Shown here one piece after another: positions 53,412 to 62,965 of a stretch of 64,000 nucleotides of DNA. Position numbers and translations under genes: made by a program. The DNA is taken from contig ONAR01000010.1 of assembly GCA_900315835.1 (NCBI GenBank), forward strand, positions 1-64,000. Direction: 5' to 3'. The notes under the pieces are model-generated. The model did not search any database and was not told where the DNA came from. It saw nothing but the letters and a program-made list of their open reading frames with translations. The stretch's first letter is position 1, and every line of letters begins with the position of its first letter. This DNA is from an uncultured Prevotella sp. (lineage in GTDB: Bacteria > Bacteroidota > Bacteroidia > Bacteroidales > Bacteroidaceae).

Positions 53412-55304
53412 CTACTCGAGGTAGGTGTAGCCGTAGAGGCCGGAGCGGTAGGTGCTGAGGAACTCCTTGCCCTCCTCGAGCGAGAGCTTGCCCTCTTTGA
53501 CGCCCTTGGTGACCCACTGCTCGAGCTTGCGCACGAGTTTCTTGGGGTTGTACTGCACGTACTCCAGCACCTCCTCGACCGTCTCACCATCGATGATTTG
53601 GTCGATTTTGTAGCCATCATCGGTCACAGAGATGTGAGCCGCGGTGGTATCGCCGAAGAGGTTGTGCATGTCGCCGAGAATCTCCTGATAGGCGCCGACG
53701 AGGAAGACGCCGATGTAGTAAGACTCGTTCTTGCGCAGGGCGTGGACCGGCAGCACGTTGGACTGACCGCCATTGACGGCGAAGTTGGCCACCTTACCGT
53801 CGCTGTCGCAGGTGATATCCTGTAAGGTACAGTTGCGCGTGGGGCGCTCGTTGAGCCGCTCGATAGGCATGATGGGGAAGAGCTGGTCGATGCCCCAGCA
53901 GTCGGGCAGACTCTGGAAAAGCGAGAAGTTGCAGAAATACTTATCGGCCAAGAGCTTGTCGAGGCCGCGCAGCTCGTCGGGCACATGCTTCAGCGTCTTG
54001 GCGATAGCGTTGATCTCGTGGCATACGCTCCAGTACATGGCCTCAATCTGGGCGCGCGTCTTCAGGTCGACCATGCCGTGGGCAAAGAGGTCGAGACAGT
54101 CCTCGCGTATCTGGTCGGCGTCGTGCCAGTCCTCGAGCATCGACTTCGGGTTGAGGTTGTCCCATATCTCGTAGAGGTCCTTGACCAACTGGTGGTCGGT
54201 TTCCTTGGCCTCGAACTCCTCGGGCATCTCGGGCAGCGAGGCCACGCCGAGGACGTTGATGACCAACACCGAGTGGTGGGCCGCAAGCGAGCGTCCGCTC
54301 TCGGTGATGATGTTGGGATGGGGGATGTTGTTGCGGTTGGCGATGTCGACGAAGGCATAGACGCAGTCGTTGATGTACTCCTGAATGGAGTAGTTGACCG
54401 AGCTCTCCGAGTTGGACGACCGGCTGCCGTCGTAGTCGACGCCCAGTCCGCCGCCGCAGTCGACGAACTCAATGTTGTAGCCCATCTTGCGGAGGTTGAC
54501 GTAGAACTGTCCGGCCTCGGTGAGGGCGTTCTGTATGCGGCGGATCTTATTGATCTGCGAACCGATGTGGAAATGGATGAGCCGGATGCAGTCGTGCAGT
54601 CCGTAGCCGTCGAGCTTGTCGAGGGCCTCGAGCAGTTCCGATGGCGTCAGTCCGAACTTCGACGCGTCGCCGCCGCTCTCGGCCCATTTGCCTGAGCCCG
54701 AGCTGGCGAGTTTGATGCGTATGCCGATATTCGGCTTGACGTGGAGGCGCTCGGCCGTCTTGGCGATGACGTCAATCTCGTTGAGCTTCTCTACGACGAT
54801 GAAGATGCGCTTGCCGAGCTTCTGGGCGAGCAGCGCCAGTTCGATGTAGCTCTCATCCTTGTAGCCGTTGCAGATGATGAGCGAGTCGCTCTTGCACTGC
54901 TGGGCGATAACGGCGTGGAGCTCAGGCTTGGAGCCGGCCTCGAGACCGAGGTTGAACTTACGGCCATGGGTAATCATCTCGTCGACGACGGGCTGCATCT
55001 GATTGACCTTGATGGGATAGATGATGTAGCTCTCGCCCTTGTAGTCGTACTCCTCGCGCGCCTTGTCGTAGCATTCGGCCATCTTCTCGATGCGGTTGTC
55101 GAGGATGTCGGGGAAACGGAGCAGTACGGGGGCGGTGACGTCGCGCAGGGCGAGTTCGTCCATCAGTTCGCGCAGGTCGATGTGTACGTCGTTCTTGGTG
55201 GGCGAGACATAGACATCGCCCTTCTCATTGATACCAAAATAGGAAGTGCCCCAGCCTTTGATGTTGTAGAGTTCGGCTGAGTCTTCAATGGTCCACTTTT
55301 TCAT
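53412..55304 (-). CDS. speA: Biosynthetic arginine decarboxylase
   Basis: SpeA turns arginine into agmatine for polyamine synthesis; PLP-dependent fold III enzyme. The 630-residue length is typical. Seen: YNIKGWGTSYFGINEKGDV, the PLP-Lys segment YPIKVNQMQPVVDEM, GLEAGSKPEL, IRLIHFHIGSQINKIRRI, FVDCGGGLGVDYDGSRSS, ITESGRSLAAHHSVLVI and the C-terminal AVNGGQSNVLPVH. It lies in the topA-aroK-speA-argB row. The flanking gaps hold ATGGGG arrays. Confidence 0.97.
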   Translation of the reverse strand: MKKWTIEDSAELYNIKGWGTSYFGINEKGDVYVSPTKNDVHIDLRELMDELALRDVTAPVLLRFPDILDNRIEKMAECYDKAREEYDYKGESYIIYPIKVNQMQPVVDEMITHGRKFNLGLEAGSKPELHAVIAQQCKSDSLIICNGYKDESYIELALLAQKLGKRIFIVVEKLNEIDVIAKTAERLHVKPNIGIRIKLASSGSGKWAESGGDASKFGLTPSELLEALDKLDGYGLHDCIRLIHFHIGSQINKIRRIQNALTEAGQFYVNLRKMGYNIEFVDCGGGLGVDYDGSRSSNSESSVNYSIQEYINDCVYAFVDIANRNNIPHPNIITESGRSLAAHHSVLVINVLGVASLPEMPEEFEAKETDHQLVKDLYEIWDNLNPKSMLEDWHDADQIREDCLDLFAHGMVDLKTRAQIEAMYWSVCHEINAIAKTLKHVPDELRGLDKLLADKYFCNFSLFQSLPDCWGIDQLFPIMPIERLNERPTRNCTLQDITCDSDGKVANFAVNGGQSNVLPVHALRKNESYYIGVFLVGAYQEILGDMHNLFGDTTAAHISVTDDGYKIDQIIDGETVEEVLEYVQYNPKKLVRKLEQWVTKGVKEGKLSLEEGKEFLSTYRSGLYGYTYLE

Positions 55305-55397
55305 TATGGGGGATGATGGGTATGATGGGTTTATTGGGGAGATGGGGTGAATGGGGTTTATGGGGTGGATGGGGAGGATGGGGTGAATGGGGAGGAT
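55305..55397. repeat. 9-bp ATGGGG array between aroK and speA
   Basis: Units such as ATGGGGTGA, ATGGGGTTT, ATGGGGTGG and ATGGGGAGG fill the gap and enter the 3' end of aroK. Confidence 0.9.
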
Positions 55398-55927
55398 GTG
55401 TCAAGGCCGAGGGCGTGCTTGATGGCCGCCACGGTGACCTTTATCTTCGCATAGTTGTCCATCGGGGTGACGTCGACGATGTGCTTGGCGCGGCTGTAGA
55501 ACGGCTCACGCACGGTGAGCTGCTGCTCGATGTAGGCACGCACCTCGTCGGGCGTCTTGTTGAGCAGCAGCGGGCGCACGGTGTGGCCCATCTTCAGGTG
55601 GCGGAAGAGCGTATCGGGGGTGCACTTCAGATAGACCGTCTCGCCCTGCTGGTTGATGTAGTCCATGTTGTCGAAGAAGCACGGCGTTCCGCCGCCACAC
55701 GAGATGATGACGTCCTCGAACTCGGCCACCTCGTGGAGCATGTTGTGCTCGATGCGGCGGAAGCCGTCCTCGCCCCGCTCATCGAAGAGCTGCTTCACGG
55801 TGGCGTGCATGCGCGTCTCGATATACCAGTCGAGGTCGTAGAACGGCAGACCGAGGTCGCGGCTCAGCGCGTTGCCGACGGTGGTCTTGCCCGAGCCCAT
55901 ATAGCCGATGATGATAATCCGCTTCAC
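55358..55927 (-). CDS. aroK: Shikimate kinase
   Basis: Shikimate kinase makes shikimate 3-phosphate on the chorismate pathway. The 189 residues have Walker A GYMGSGKTTVG, the substrate-binding FYDLDWYIE, FRRIEHNML, the GGG loop SCGGGTPCF and the lid RPLLLNK. It begins with GTG at 55925-55927, which overlaps the topA stop (GTGA). The last 14 residues ([14 protein letters not shown]) are encoded by the ATGGGG repeat array and are absent from ordinary family members. Confidence 0.95.
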   Translation of the reverse strand: MKRIIIIGYMGSGKTTVGNALSRDLGLPFYDLDWYIETRMHATVKQLFDERGEDGFRRIEHNMLHEVAEFEDVIISCGGGTPCFFDNMDYINQQGETVYLKCTPDTLFRHLKMGHTVRPLLLNKTPDEVRAYIEQQLTVREPFYSRAKHIVDVTPMDNYAKIKVTVAAIKHALGLDTSSPFTPSSPSTP

Positions 55928-58263
55928 GCCTTCGTCTTTCTTTTAGGTTTGTCCTTGGGGGCGTTGTCGATGATGGCCTTGCACTCGTCGTAGCTCAGGT
56001 CGCCGGCCAGCGCGCGGTCATGGAGTTTCTTCTCGATGCGGTAGTTCTTGCCGTCGTAAGCCAGGTAGGGACCGAAGCGGCCCTTGAGCAACTCGAGCTT
56101 CGGGTCCTCGTCGAAGGTCTTAATGTGGCGCTCCTTCTCCTGCTTACGCTTGGCCTCGATGAGTTCGATGGCGCGGTCGAGCGTCACCGTCATCGGGTCA
56201 TCGGTCTTGGGCAGCGACACATATTTCTTATTGTGCATCACGTAGGGACCGAAGCGGCCGGCGCCGATGACCACCTTCGTACCCTCGTAGGTGCCGACGG
56301 TGCGCGGCAGTTTGAACAGCTCGAGGGCCTCGGGCAGCGAGATGGTCTCAATGCTCTTGTCCTTCGGCATCTGAGCGAAACGTGGCTTCTCGGCATCATC
56401 GGCTGAGCCAATCTGCACCACAGGACCGTAGCGGCCAATCTTCACCGAGACGGGCTTGCCGCTCTTCGGGTCGGTGCCAAGCACACGCTCGCCGGCCTTA
56501 TATTCGGAGCGCGCGTTGATGACGTCGGTCACCTGCGGCTCGAACGATTTGTCGAAGTGCTGCAGCATGTCGGTCCAGCGCTCCTTGCCTTCGGCAATCT
56601 CGTCGAACTCGTTCTCCACCTTGGCGGTGAAGTTGTAGTCCATGATTTCGGGGAAGTTCTGCTGCAGGAAGTCGTTGACCACGATACCGATATCGGTGGG
56701 GATGAGCTTACCGCGCTCAGAGCCCGCCATCTCGGTCTTGGTGTCGGTGGTGATGTCGTCGCCCTCAAGGGTGTCGACGGTGTAGCTGCGCTCGGTGCCG
56801 GGCTTATCGCCCTTGACCACGTAGTCGCGCTGCTGTATGGTGGAGATGAAGGTGGCGTAGGTAGAGGGTCGGCCGATGCCGAGCTCCTCGAGCTTATGCA
56901 CCAGACTGGCCTCGGTGTAACGCAGCGGAGCCTGAGAGAAGCGCTCAGTGGCGGTAATCTCCTGGCGCTCGAGCCGGTCGCCCTCCTTCATGGCGGGCAG
57001 ACGGTTGGTATCCTCGCCGTTGGACTGCTGTTCGTCGTCGGTCGACTCGCGGTAGACCTTAAGGAAACCGTCGAACACCACCACCTCACCGCTGGTCACG
57101 AAGTGGGCGTCGCTGTTGTCAATATTGATGGTGGCTGTGGTTTTCTCTATCTGTGCGTCGGCCATCTGCGAGGCGATGGTACGCTTCCAGATGAGGTCGT
57201 AGAGTCGGCGCTCCTGCGAGGTCCACTCCTGTCCGTCCAAGTTGGCGAACGTCGGGCGGATGGCCTCGTGCGCCTCCTGAGCGCCCTTCGAATGGGTCTG
57301 AAACTCACGCGGACGGCTGTATTGCTCGCCGTAGTCCTTGATGATTTCCTTCTTGCTGGCACCCAGGGCGAGCGTGGAGAGATGGACGCTGTCGGTACGC
57401 ATGTAGGTGATGCGTCCGCTCTCGTAAAGACGCTGGGCAATGATCATTGTCTGCGACACCGAGAAGCCGAGCTTGCGAGCGGCCTCCTGCTGCAGCGTGG
57501 AGGTGGTGAACGGTGGTGCGGGCTGGCGCTTGAGCGGTTTCTTCGTCACGCTGCCCACGCTGAAATGGGCGCCCTTGCACTGATTGAGGAAGGCCACCAC
57601 CTCGTCGTGGGTCTTGAAGCGGCGGTCGAGCTCAGCCTTCACCTCACTCGTGGTGCCGTCGGGGTTGTTGAGCAGGAACACGGCGCTGACGCGGTAGAAC
57701 GGCTCACTCTTGAAATGCTGTATCTCGCGTTCGCGCTCAACGATGAGCTTCACCACGACGCTCTGCACGCGTCCGGCTGAGAGCGACGGCTTCACCTTAC
57801 GCCACAGCACCGGAGAGAGCTTGAAGCCCACGATGCGGTCGAGCACGCGGCGGGCCTGCTGCGCGTTGACGAGGTTCATGTCGAGATGGCGCGGATGCTG
57901 TATGGCCTCAAGGATGGCGGGCTTCGTAATCTCGTGGAAGACGATGCGCGCGGTCTTCTGCTCGTCCAATCCCAGCACCTCACACAGATGCCAGCTGATG
58001 GCTTCTCCCTCGCGGTCTTCATCGGATGCGAGCCAGATCTTCTTGGCGGCCTTCGCGTTCTTCTTCAGGTCGGCGACGACCTTCTTCTTCTCTTCGGGTA
58101 TCTCATAAACGGGGCTGAGGTTCTTCTCATCAACGCTCAGTTCCTTTTTCTTCAAGTCGCGGATGTGCCCGTACGACGACATCACCTTATAGTCCTTGCC
58201 CAAGAATTCTCCTATCTTCTTGGCCTTGGCTGGACTCTCTACAATCACTAAATTGTCTTGCAT
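55924..58263 (-). CDS. topA: DNA topoisomerase I
   Basis: TopA relaxes negative supercoils. The 779 residues start with the TOPRIM domain (LVIVESPAKAKKIGEFLG, ASDEDREGEAISWHL); the middle holds the active-site Tyr in SGRITYMRTDSVHLS. The C-terminal half has several GRFGPY/GRYGPV repeats (IGRYGPVVQIG, GAGRFGPYVMH, KGRFGPYLAYDG) in place of zinc fingers, as is usual in this phylum, and a basic tail PKRKTKA. The stop overlaps the aroK start. A -7 box TACTTTTG lies at 58292-58299. Confidence 0.97.
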   Translation of the reverse strand: MQDNLVIVESPAKAKKIGEFLGKDYKVMSSYGHIRDLKKKELSVDEKNLSPVYEIPEEKKKVVADLKKNAKAAKKIWLASDEDREGEAISWHLCEVLGLDEQKTARIVFHEITKPAILEAIQHPRHLDMNLVNAQQARRVLDRIVGFKLSPVLWRKVKPSLSAGRVQSVVVKLIVEREREIQHFKSEPFYRVSAVFLLNNPDGTTSEVKAELDRRFKTHDEVVAFLNQCKGAHFSVGSVTKKPLKRQPAPPFTTSTLQQEAARKLGFSVSQTMIIAQRLYESGRITYMRTDSVHLSTLALGASKKEIIKDYGEQYSRPREFQTHSKGAQEAHEAIRPTFANLDGQEWTSQERRLYDLIWKRTIASQMADAQIEKTTATINIDNSDAHFVTSGEVVVFDGFLKVYRESTDDEQQSNGEDTNRLPAMKEGDRLERQEITATERFSQAPLRYTEASLVHKLEELGIGRPSTYATFISTIQQRDYVVKGDKPGTERSYTVDTLEGDDITTDTKTEMAGSERGKLIPTDIGIVVNDFLQQNFPEIMDYNFTAKVENEFDEIAEGKERWTDMLQHFDKSFEPQVTDVINARSEYKAGERVLGTDPKSGKPVSVKIGRYGPVVQIGSADDAEKPRFAQMPKDKSIETISLPEALELFKLPRTVGTYEGTKVVIGAGRFGPYVMHNKKYVSLPKTDDPMTVTLDRAIELIEAKRKQEKERHIKTFDEDPKLELLKGRFGPYLAYDGKNYRIEKKLHDRALAGDLSYDECKAIIDNAPKDKPKRKTKA

Positions 58264-58291
58264 TGATAACCTGTTAATGTTGAACGGTTGG

Positions 58292-58299
58292 CAAAAGTA
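58292..58299 (-). promoter_or_regulatory. -7 box for topA-aroK
   Basis: TACTTTTG on the minus strand, 28 bp before the topA ATG. The -33 box is not clear. Confidence 0.45.
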
Positions 58300-58427
58300 A
58301 GCAAAACTCGCGCTATAACCTTATTATATAGGGATAATTTTATTTTTTTTAATTAAACGAGGGGACGGGCGGGCTGCAAGCCGCTCAGTTTTCCGCCCCC
58401 GCCGCTGTCGTTTAGCTAAAAAATTCG

Positions 58428-58435
58428 TAACTTTG
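58428..58435 (+). promoter_or_regulatory. -7 box for the GLPGLI operon
   Basis: TAACTTTG, 39 bp before the ATG at 58475. Confidence 0.5.
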
Positions 58436-58474
58436 TGGCTATAAACGAAAAGACAATAACAAAACAATAGCAAG

Positions 58475-59341
58475 ATGAGAACAATTCAGAAGAGGCTGCT
58501 CGTCAGCCTCACCGCGCTGCTTGCGCTCTCGATGGGAGCCAGCGCGCAGAAGGGCAGCGACAGCCGCGAAGCGATTGACAGCGTGATGTACCGCATCACC
58601 TACAAGACACAGTCGGTAAAGGATACCACCAAACTCGATGAGCATCACCATTACATTTACGGCGACGACGAGATGCGGCTCGACATCGGACGGCACCTCA
58701 ACCGCTTCTACAATTACACTAAGGAGAAGTACGACTCGCTCCTCCGCGCCAGCGGGATTGATGCCGGCGGCGTCGTTAGAGTGAGCAGCAGTCCCATGGG
58801 CACTATCTCTTGGTGTGTGTATCAGAACTATCCCGAGGGTCAGACTTCGTTTTTCGACAACGTTCTCATATCTGAGTTCCGTGTTAACGAAAAGACCAAG
58901 CAACCGCAGTGGCACATCGTCTCCGACAGCGTAGCCACTATCCTCGGCTACCGCTGTACGCTGGCCACGACGCAGTTCAAGGGCCGCAAGTGGCTGGCTT
59001 GGTACACCGAGGACATTCCCCTGAGCTACGGTCCGTGGAAGCTTTGCGGACTGCCCGGCCTCATCCTGCGCGCCTACAACAGCGAGCGGCAGTATGTCTT
59101 CGAGGCTACGGGCATGAGTCAGCCCAATGGCTCGGAACCCATCAAGACCATCAAGGGAATGAAACGCTACGAGACTGTCTCTCTCAAGGACTACCTCAAG
59201 GCTCTGCGTGAAGTCACGCCGGGCGAGGCGCTGAGCGTAAAGGGCGTAAGAATCGAAGGTGGAGATGAAGAATGGCAGAAACAATTAAAAGACTACATGA
59301 AAAAGGTGGCACCCTCTAACCCTATCGAAAAAGAGGAATAA
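58475..59341 (+). CDS. GLPGLI-family protein
   Basis: The 288-residue exported protein has a signal peptide (LLVSLTALLALSMGASAQ) and the family name motif in WKLCGLPGLILRAYN near residue 190. ATTQFKGRKWLAWYTEDIP comes before it, as in other members. The role of GLPGLI proteins is not established, but they commonly lie next to an outer-membrane receptor-like barrel, as here: the barrel gene starts 21 bp downstream. Confidence 0.93.
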   Translation: MRTIQKRLLVSLTALLALSMGASAQKGSDSREAIDSVMYRITYKTQSVKDTTKLDEHHHYIYGDDEMRLDIGRHLNRFYNYTKEKYDSLLRASGIDAGGVVRVSSSPMGTISWCVYQNYPEGQTSFFDNVLISEFRVNEKTKQPQWHIVSDSVATILGYRCTLATTQFKGRKWLAWYTEDIPLSYGPWKLCGLPGLILRAYNSERQYVFEATGMSQPNGSEPIKTIKGMKRYETVSLKDYLKALREVTPGEALSVKGVRIEGGDEEWQKQLKDYMKKVAPSNPIEKEE

Positions 59342-59362
59342 TCCGTCGGCCGTCAGCTATCA

Positions 59363-61891
59363 ATGAAGCACCTCCTCACACTCCTTCTCTTCTTTCTTTC
59401 CCTCCCCGCATTGGCTCAGGAAGCCATCACGGGGCAGGTGGTCGACTCGCTCTCAGGCCGGCCGCTCGAGGGCGTCAGCGTCATGCTGAAGCGTCAGGGC
59501 AAGACCATCACCTTCAGCCGCACCGACAAACGGGGCCACTTCAGCCTGCAGGCCACCCGCGAGGACGGCGACCAGCTACAGGCTGTGATGATGGGCTACG
59601 GCAAGCGGGTGGTGCCCCTGACCAAGCCGCAGGGCAACGTCATCGCCCTGAGCGAGCAGTCGTACCGGCTGAAGGAGATTACTGTGAAGGGATCACCCGT
59701 GCTGCAGCGTAAGGATACCATCACCTACGACCTGACGCGCTTTGCCAACGCACGCGACAACTCGCTGAAGGATGTGCTGAAGAAACTGCCCGGCGTGGAG
59801 GTGGCGAAGAGCGGCGAGATCAGCTACAACGGCAAGAAGCTCAGCCGCTTCACCGTGGAGGGCCTCGACTTGAGCAAGGGCAACTACAACAAACTCACCG
59901 ACAACATCCGCGCCAAGGATGTGAAGAAGGCCGAGGTCATCAACCACGACCAACCGGTGAAGGCGCTGCGCAACCGCGTCTTCACCGACGACGTAGCGAT
60001 GAACATCACGCTGAAGGACTCGGCGCGCGACCGCCTCATCCCCATTCTGCGGCCTTACCTGCTCGTGGGCGACCCCACCCACGTCGGCGGCGACGCCACG
60101 GCCATGCAGATTGGCAAGCAGCGGCAGTTGGAATATACGGCGCAATACGACCGCACCGGGCGCGACCTTGAGCAGCAGAACACGCCGTTCTACATCGTCT
60201 TCGGCCGTGGCACCGCCGCCACCCTACCCCAGTGGTTCTCCGTTCCCACGCTGCAGTCGCCCATCGACGACGAGCGCCTGCGCTTCAACACGTCGCAGGC
60301 CTATTCCATCGACCACCTCTCGCGCACCAAGAGCGGGTCGGAGAACAGTCTGTCGGTGGGCTACATCCGCACGGTGACGCGTCAGCACACCAGCAATTCC
60401 TCGCTTTATTACCTCGGCGACACCCCTGCGCTGACCACCGAGGACCGGCTGCTCACGCTCATCACCGACAAGTTCGATCTGGAGCTCAACCACACCATCA
60501 ACGCCGATACCCACTACGGGTCGTTCACGCTGAAGGCCAACGCCGCCCAGCACGACGGTCTCTCGGAGCTGCAGGCCACGCAGGGCGCCACCAGCCAGCG
60601 CGTGCGCAACCCGGAGGTGAACGTCAAGGCCAATATTCAGGAGAACTTTAACCGCGGAGAGGGGCAACTCAGTTGGAGCTCCATCGTCGACTATCACTAT
60701 TCCGAGGATGCGCTCTACGTCAACGCGGGCAAACTGAAATACGACAACAACCTCTGGCATACCAACCACTCGCTGGGCTACAACATCACGCACGGCTATT
60801 GGAGATACAGCTTGTCGGGCAACGTCGAGGCCGAGAACCTCAATGTCGCCCACGCCAACAACACCAATCTGAACGTGGGGTTGCAGCCTAACCTCACCTA
60901 CAAGACCGACCTCTGGCGCCTATACCTCTCCGCACCGATTACGCTGAGCCGCTTCACCCATCAGCAGCAGACGATGCTGCTGCCCAAGCCCTACATCTAT
61001 CTAACTCGCGACAACGGCAACCGCAACTCGTGGAGCGTAAGCCTTGGCTATGCCGAGCGCACCGCGGGGTGGGATTACTGCGCCATCGACGAGCGGCAGA
61101 GCGACTACCGCACGTTCATCGAAAGCGCCGACTTCATGCCGCGCAACCGGTCGCTGTCGTCGCAACTGGACTACAGCTACAAGCGCACCATCAAGCATTT
61201 CTTCTTCAACGCCAAGCTCCTGGCGTCGCGCACGTGGCGCAACGTGGTGAGCGACATGCAGGTGAGCGACGGCAATTACTACTACCAATACCTGAAGCAC
61301 AACATCCACAGCGACCTGCTGCAGGCGAGCAGTGTCGTGTCGAAGGGCTTTTTCCGCGCCCACCTCAAGACGTCGCTCGACGGCGCCATCACCATGAGCC
61401 GCGGTGAGCAATATGCCGCCGGGCGCACGATTGACTACCGCTACCGCAGCTATTCGCTCTCGCCGTCGGTGGTTTATTCGCCGTCGTTCATGGAAGTCAA
61501 CTATAGCGGCAGCTTCGCTTGGAACCACTCGAAGATGGGCGACAACACCGCCTCCACGCTCTTCGACTGGACGCAGCGCCTCGAGCTCACCGCCACCATC
61601 AGCAACGTCGACCTCACAGCCAGCGGCGTGCTCTATCACAACGACTTGGGGCAGACGGAGGGCAGCAACACTTCTCTTGCGAACAAGGAGCCATCGTCCG
61701 CCATTAACACCTTTCTCATGGATGCCTCAGCGGTGTGGCGCCTGAAGGGCATCCGCATCAAGGCCGAGCTCCGCAACTTGCTCAACAAGAAGGCTTACGC
61801 CACGACGACTTACAGCGGCGTGGGCATCTTCACCAACAGCTACCGTCTCCGCCCGAGAGAGTTTCTGCTGTCGGTGCAGTTTAGCCTCTAA
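59363..61891 (+). CDS. TonB-receptor-like outer-membrane barrel paired with the GLPGLI protein
   Basis: The 842-residue protein has a signal peptide (LLFFLSLPALAQ), a carboxypeptidase-regulatory domain (ITGQVVDSLSGRPLEGVSV) and the linker YRLKEITVKGSPVLQRKDTI. A plug-like region follows (LKKLPGVEVAKSGEISYNG, FTVEGLDLSKGNYNKLTDN), then an aromatic-rich barrel ending LSVQFSL. It lacks the typical SusC plug motifs and has no SusD. It is likely the membrane partner of the GLPGLI protein in an uncharacterised envelope pair. Confidence 0.85.
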   Translation: MKHLLTLLLFFLSLPALAQEAITGQVVDSLSGRPLEGVSVMLKRQGKTITFSRTDKRGHFSLQATREDGDQLQAVMMGYGKRVVPLTKPQGNVIALSEQSYRLKEITVKGSPVLQRKDTITYDLTRFANARDNSLKDVLKKLPGVEVAKSGEISYNGKKLSRFTVEGLDLSKGNYNKLTDNIRAKDVKKAEVINHDQPVKALRNRVFTDDVAMNITLKDSARDRLIPILRPYLLVGDPTHVGGDATAMQIGKQRQLEYTAQYDRTGRDLEQQNTPFYIVFGRGTAATLPQWFSVPTLQSPIDDERLRFNTSQAYSIDHLSRTKSGSENSLSVGYIRTVTRQHTSNSSLYYLGDTPALTTEDRLLTLITDKFDLELNHTINADTHYGSFTLKANAAQHDGLSELQATQGATSQRVRNPEVNVKANIQENFNRGEGQLSWSSIVDYHYSEDALYVNAGKLKYDNNLWHTNHSLGYNITHGYWRYSLSGNVEAENLNVAHANNTNLNVGLQPNLTYKTDLWRLYLSAPITLSRFTHQQQTMLLPKPYIYLTRDNGNRNSWSVSLGYAERTAGWDYCAIDERQSDYRTFIESADFMPRNRSLSSQLDYSYKRTIKHFFFNAKLLASRTWRNVVSDMQVSDGNYYYQYLKHNIHSDLLQASSVVSKGFFRAHLKTSLDGAITMSRGEQYAAGRTIDYRYRSYSLSPSVVYSPSFMEVNYSGSFAWNHSKMGDNTASTLFDWTQRLELTATISNVDLTASGVLYHNDLGQTEGSNTSLANKEPSSAINTFLMDASAVWRLKGIRIKAELRNLLNKKAYATTTYSGVGIFTNSYRLRPREFLLSVQFSL

Positions 61892-61898
61892 GGCGAGA

Positions 61899-62022
61899 CT
61901 ATAGACACTATAGAAGCTATAGATACTATAGAAGCTATAGAAGCTATAGAAGCTATAGATACTATAGAAGCTATAGATACTATAGAAGCTATAGAAACTA
62001 TAGACACTATAGAAAAAACTAT
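61899..62022. repeat. 9-bp ATAGAAGCT array after the barrel gene
   Basis: About thirteen units of CTATAGA(A/T)(G/A) type start 7 bp after the stop codon. Same family as the arrays at 10336 and 41618. Confidence 0.95.
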
Positions 62023-62083
62023 AAAAAAACAAGCACCAGCCACAATAACCGCCCTTTCCCCTCGTTACCCAAAGAAAACGCCT

Positions 62084-62965
62084 ATGACTAAAACCACCAC
62101 CACCCCCAGCAACCCCAGCAACCCCAATAGCCCTAATAGCCTTAGCACCCCCAGCAATCCCAATACCCCCACCAAGCCCCCCAAGCCCCCAAAGCCTTTC
62201 AAGAGCATCTTCCGGCGGGTAACGAAATGGCAGGACCTCTGGTTCTACCAAAAGAGCGAGGTGCTCTACCAAATGACCTACGTTTTCTGCGAACGGTTTC
62301 TGCCGAAATACGGCGACCGCACAGTCGACCAGATGGTGCAGGCAGCGCGCAGCGGGAAGCAGAACATCGTGGAGGGCAGCGAGGACGGCAAGACGTCTAC
62401 CGAGACGGAGATAAGGCTGTTGAATGTTGCCAGGGCAAGCATCGGGGAGTTGCGGTCGGACTATTTAGACTATATCAATACAAGGGAACTACACAAGTGG
62501 ACGCCTGACGACACGCGCTTTCAACCCATGCAGGACTTCACCAAAAGCCATAACAAGATCAGCGACTACGAACCGTATTTCAATAAGTGGTCGGCCGAGG
62601 AGATGGCGAACATCGGCCTCACGCTGTGCTTTCAGGTGGACACGATGATGAACAAATACATGGAAAGTCTCGAGAAGTCGTTTGTTACCGAGGGTGGCAT
62701 CAAAGAGCGCATGCACCAGGCCCGTACCGGTTACCGCGAGCAGCAGGACCGCCATCTCGCCGAACTTGAGCAATCTGTTCCCGCCCTGCAGCAGCAACTG
62801 ACGCAAGCGAAGGCCGAAGCCGACAAATGGAAAGCCGAAGCAGCGAAATGGAAGGCCGAAGCCGCGAAATGGAAAGCCAAATACGATGACTTGAAGCAGC
62901 GTGCCCTCAAAGCTTATCAAGCAAAAGAAGAAGAAATAGAGCGGTTGAAGAGGGAGAAAGGCTAA
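62084..62965 (+). CDS. Four-helix-bundle (S23-like) protein with proline tail and coiled coil
   Basis: The 293-residue protein has three parts. Residues 1-45 are a low-complexity Pro/Asn/Ser tail (TPSNPSNPNSPNSLSTPSN) encoded by a 9-bp repeat AACCCCAGC. Residues about 55-200 are a four-helix-bundle domain like the 23S rRNA intervening-sequence protein family: MVQAARSGKQNIVEGSEDGK, EIRLLNVARASIGELRSDYLDYI, then a suffix region. Residues about 215-293 are a coiled coil with repeated heptads (KWKAEAA x3) from a 21-bp DNA repeat. The function is unknown; S23-like proteins are thought to bind RNA or proteins. Confidence 0.8.
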   Translation: MTKTTTTPSNPSNPNSPNSLSTPSNPNTPTKPPKPPKPFKSIFRRVTKWQDLWFYQKSEVLYQMTYVFCERFLPKYGDRTVDQMVQAARSGKQNIVEGSEDGKTSTETEIRLLNVARASIGELRSDYLDYINTRELHKWTPDDTRFQPMQDFTKSHNKISDYEPYFNKWSAEEMANIGLTLCFQVDTMMNKYMESLEKSFVTEGGIKERMHQARTGYREQQDRHLAELEQSVPALQQQLTQAKAEADKWKAEAAKWKAEAAKWKAKYDDLKQRALKAYQAKEEEIERLKREKG

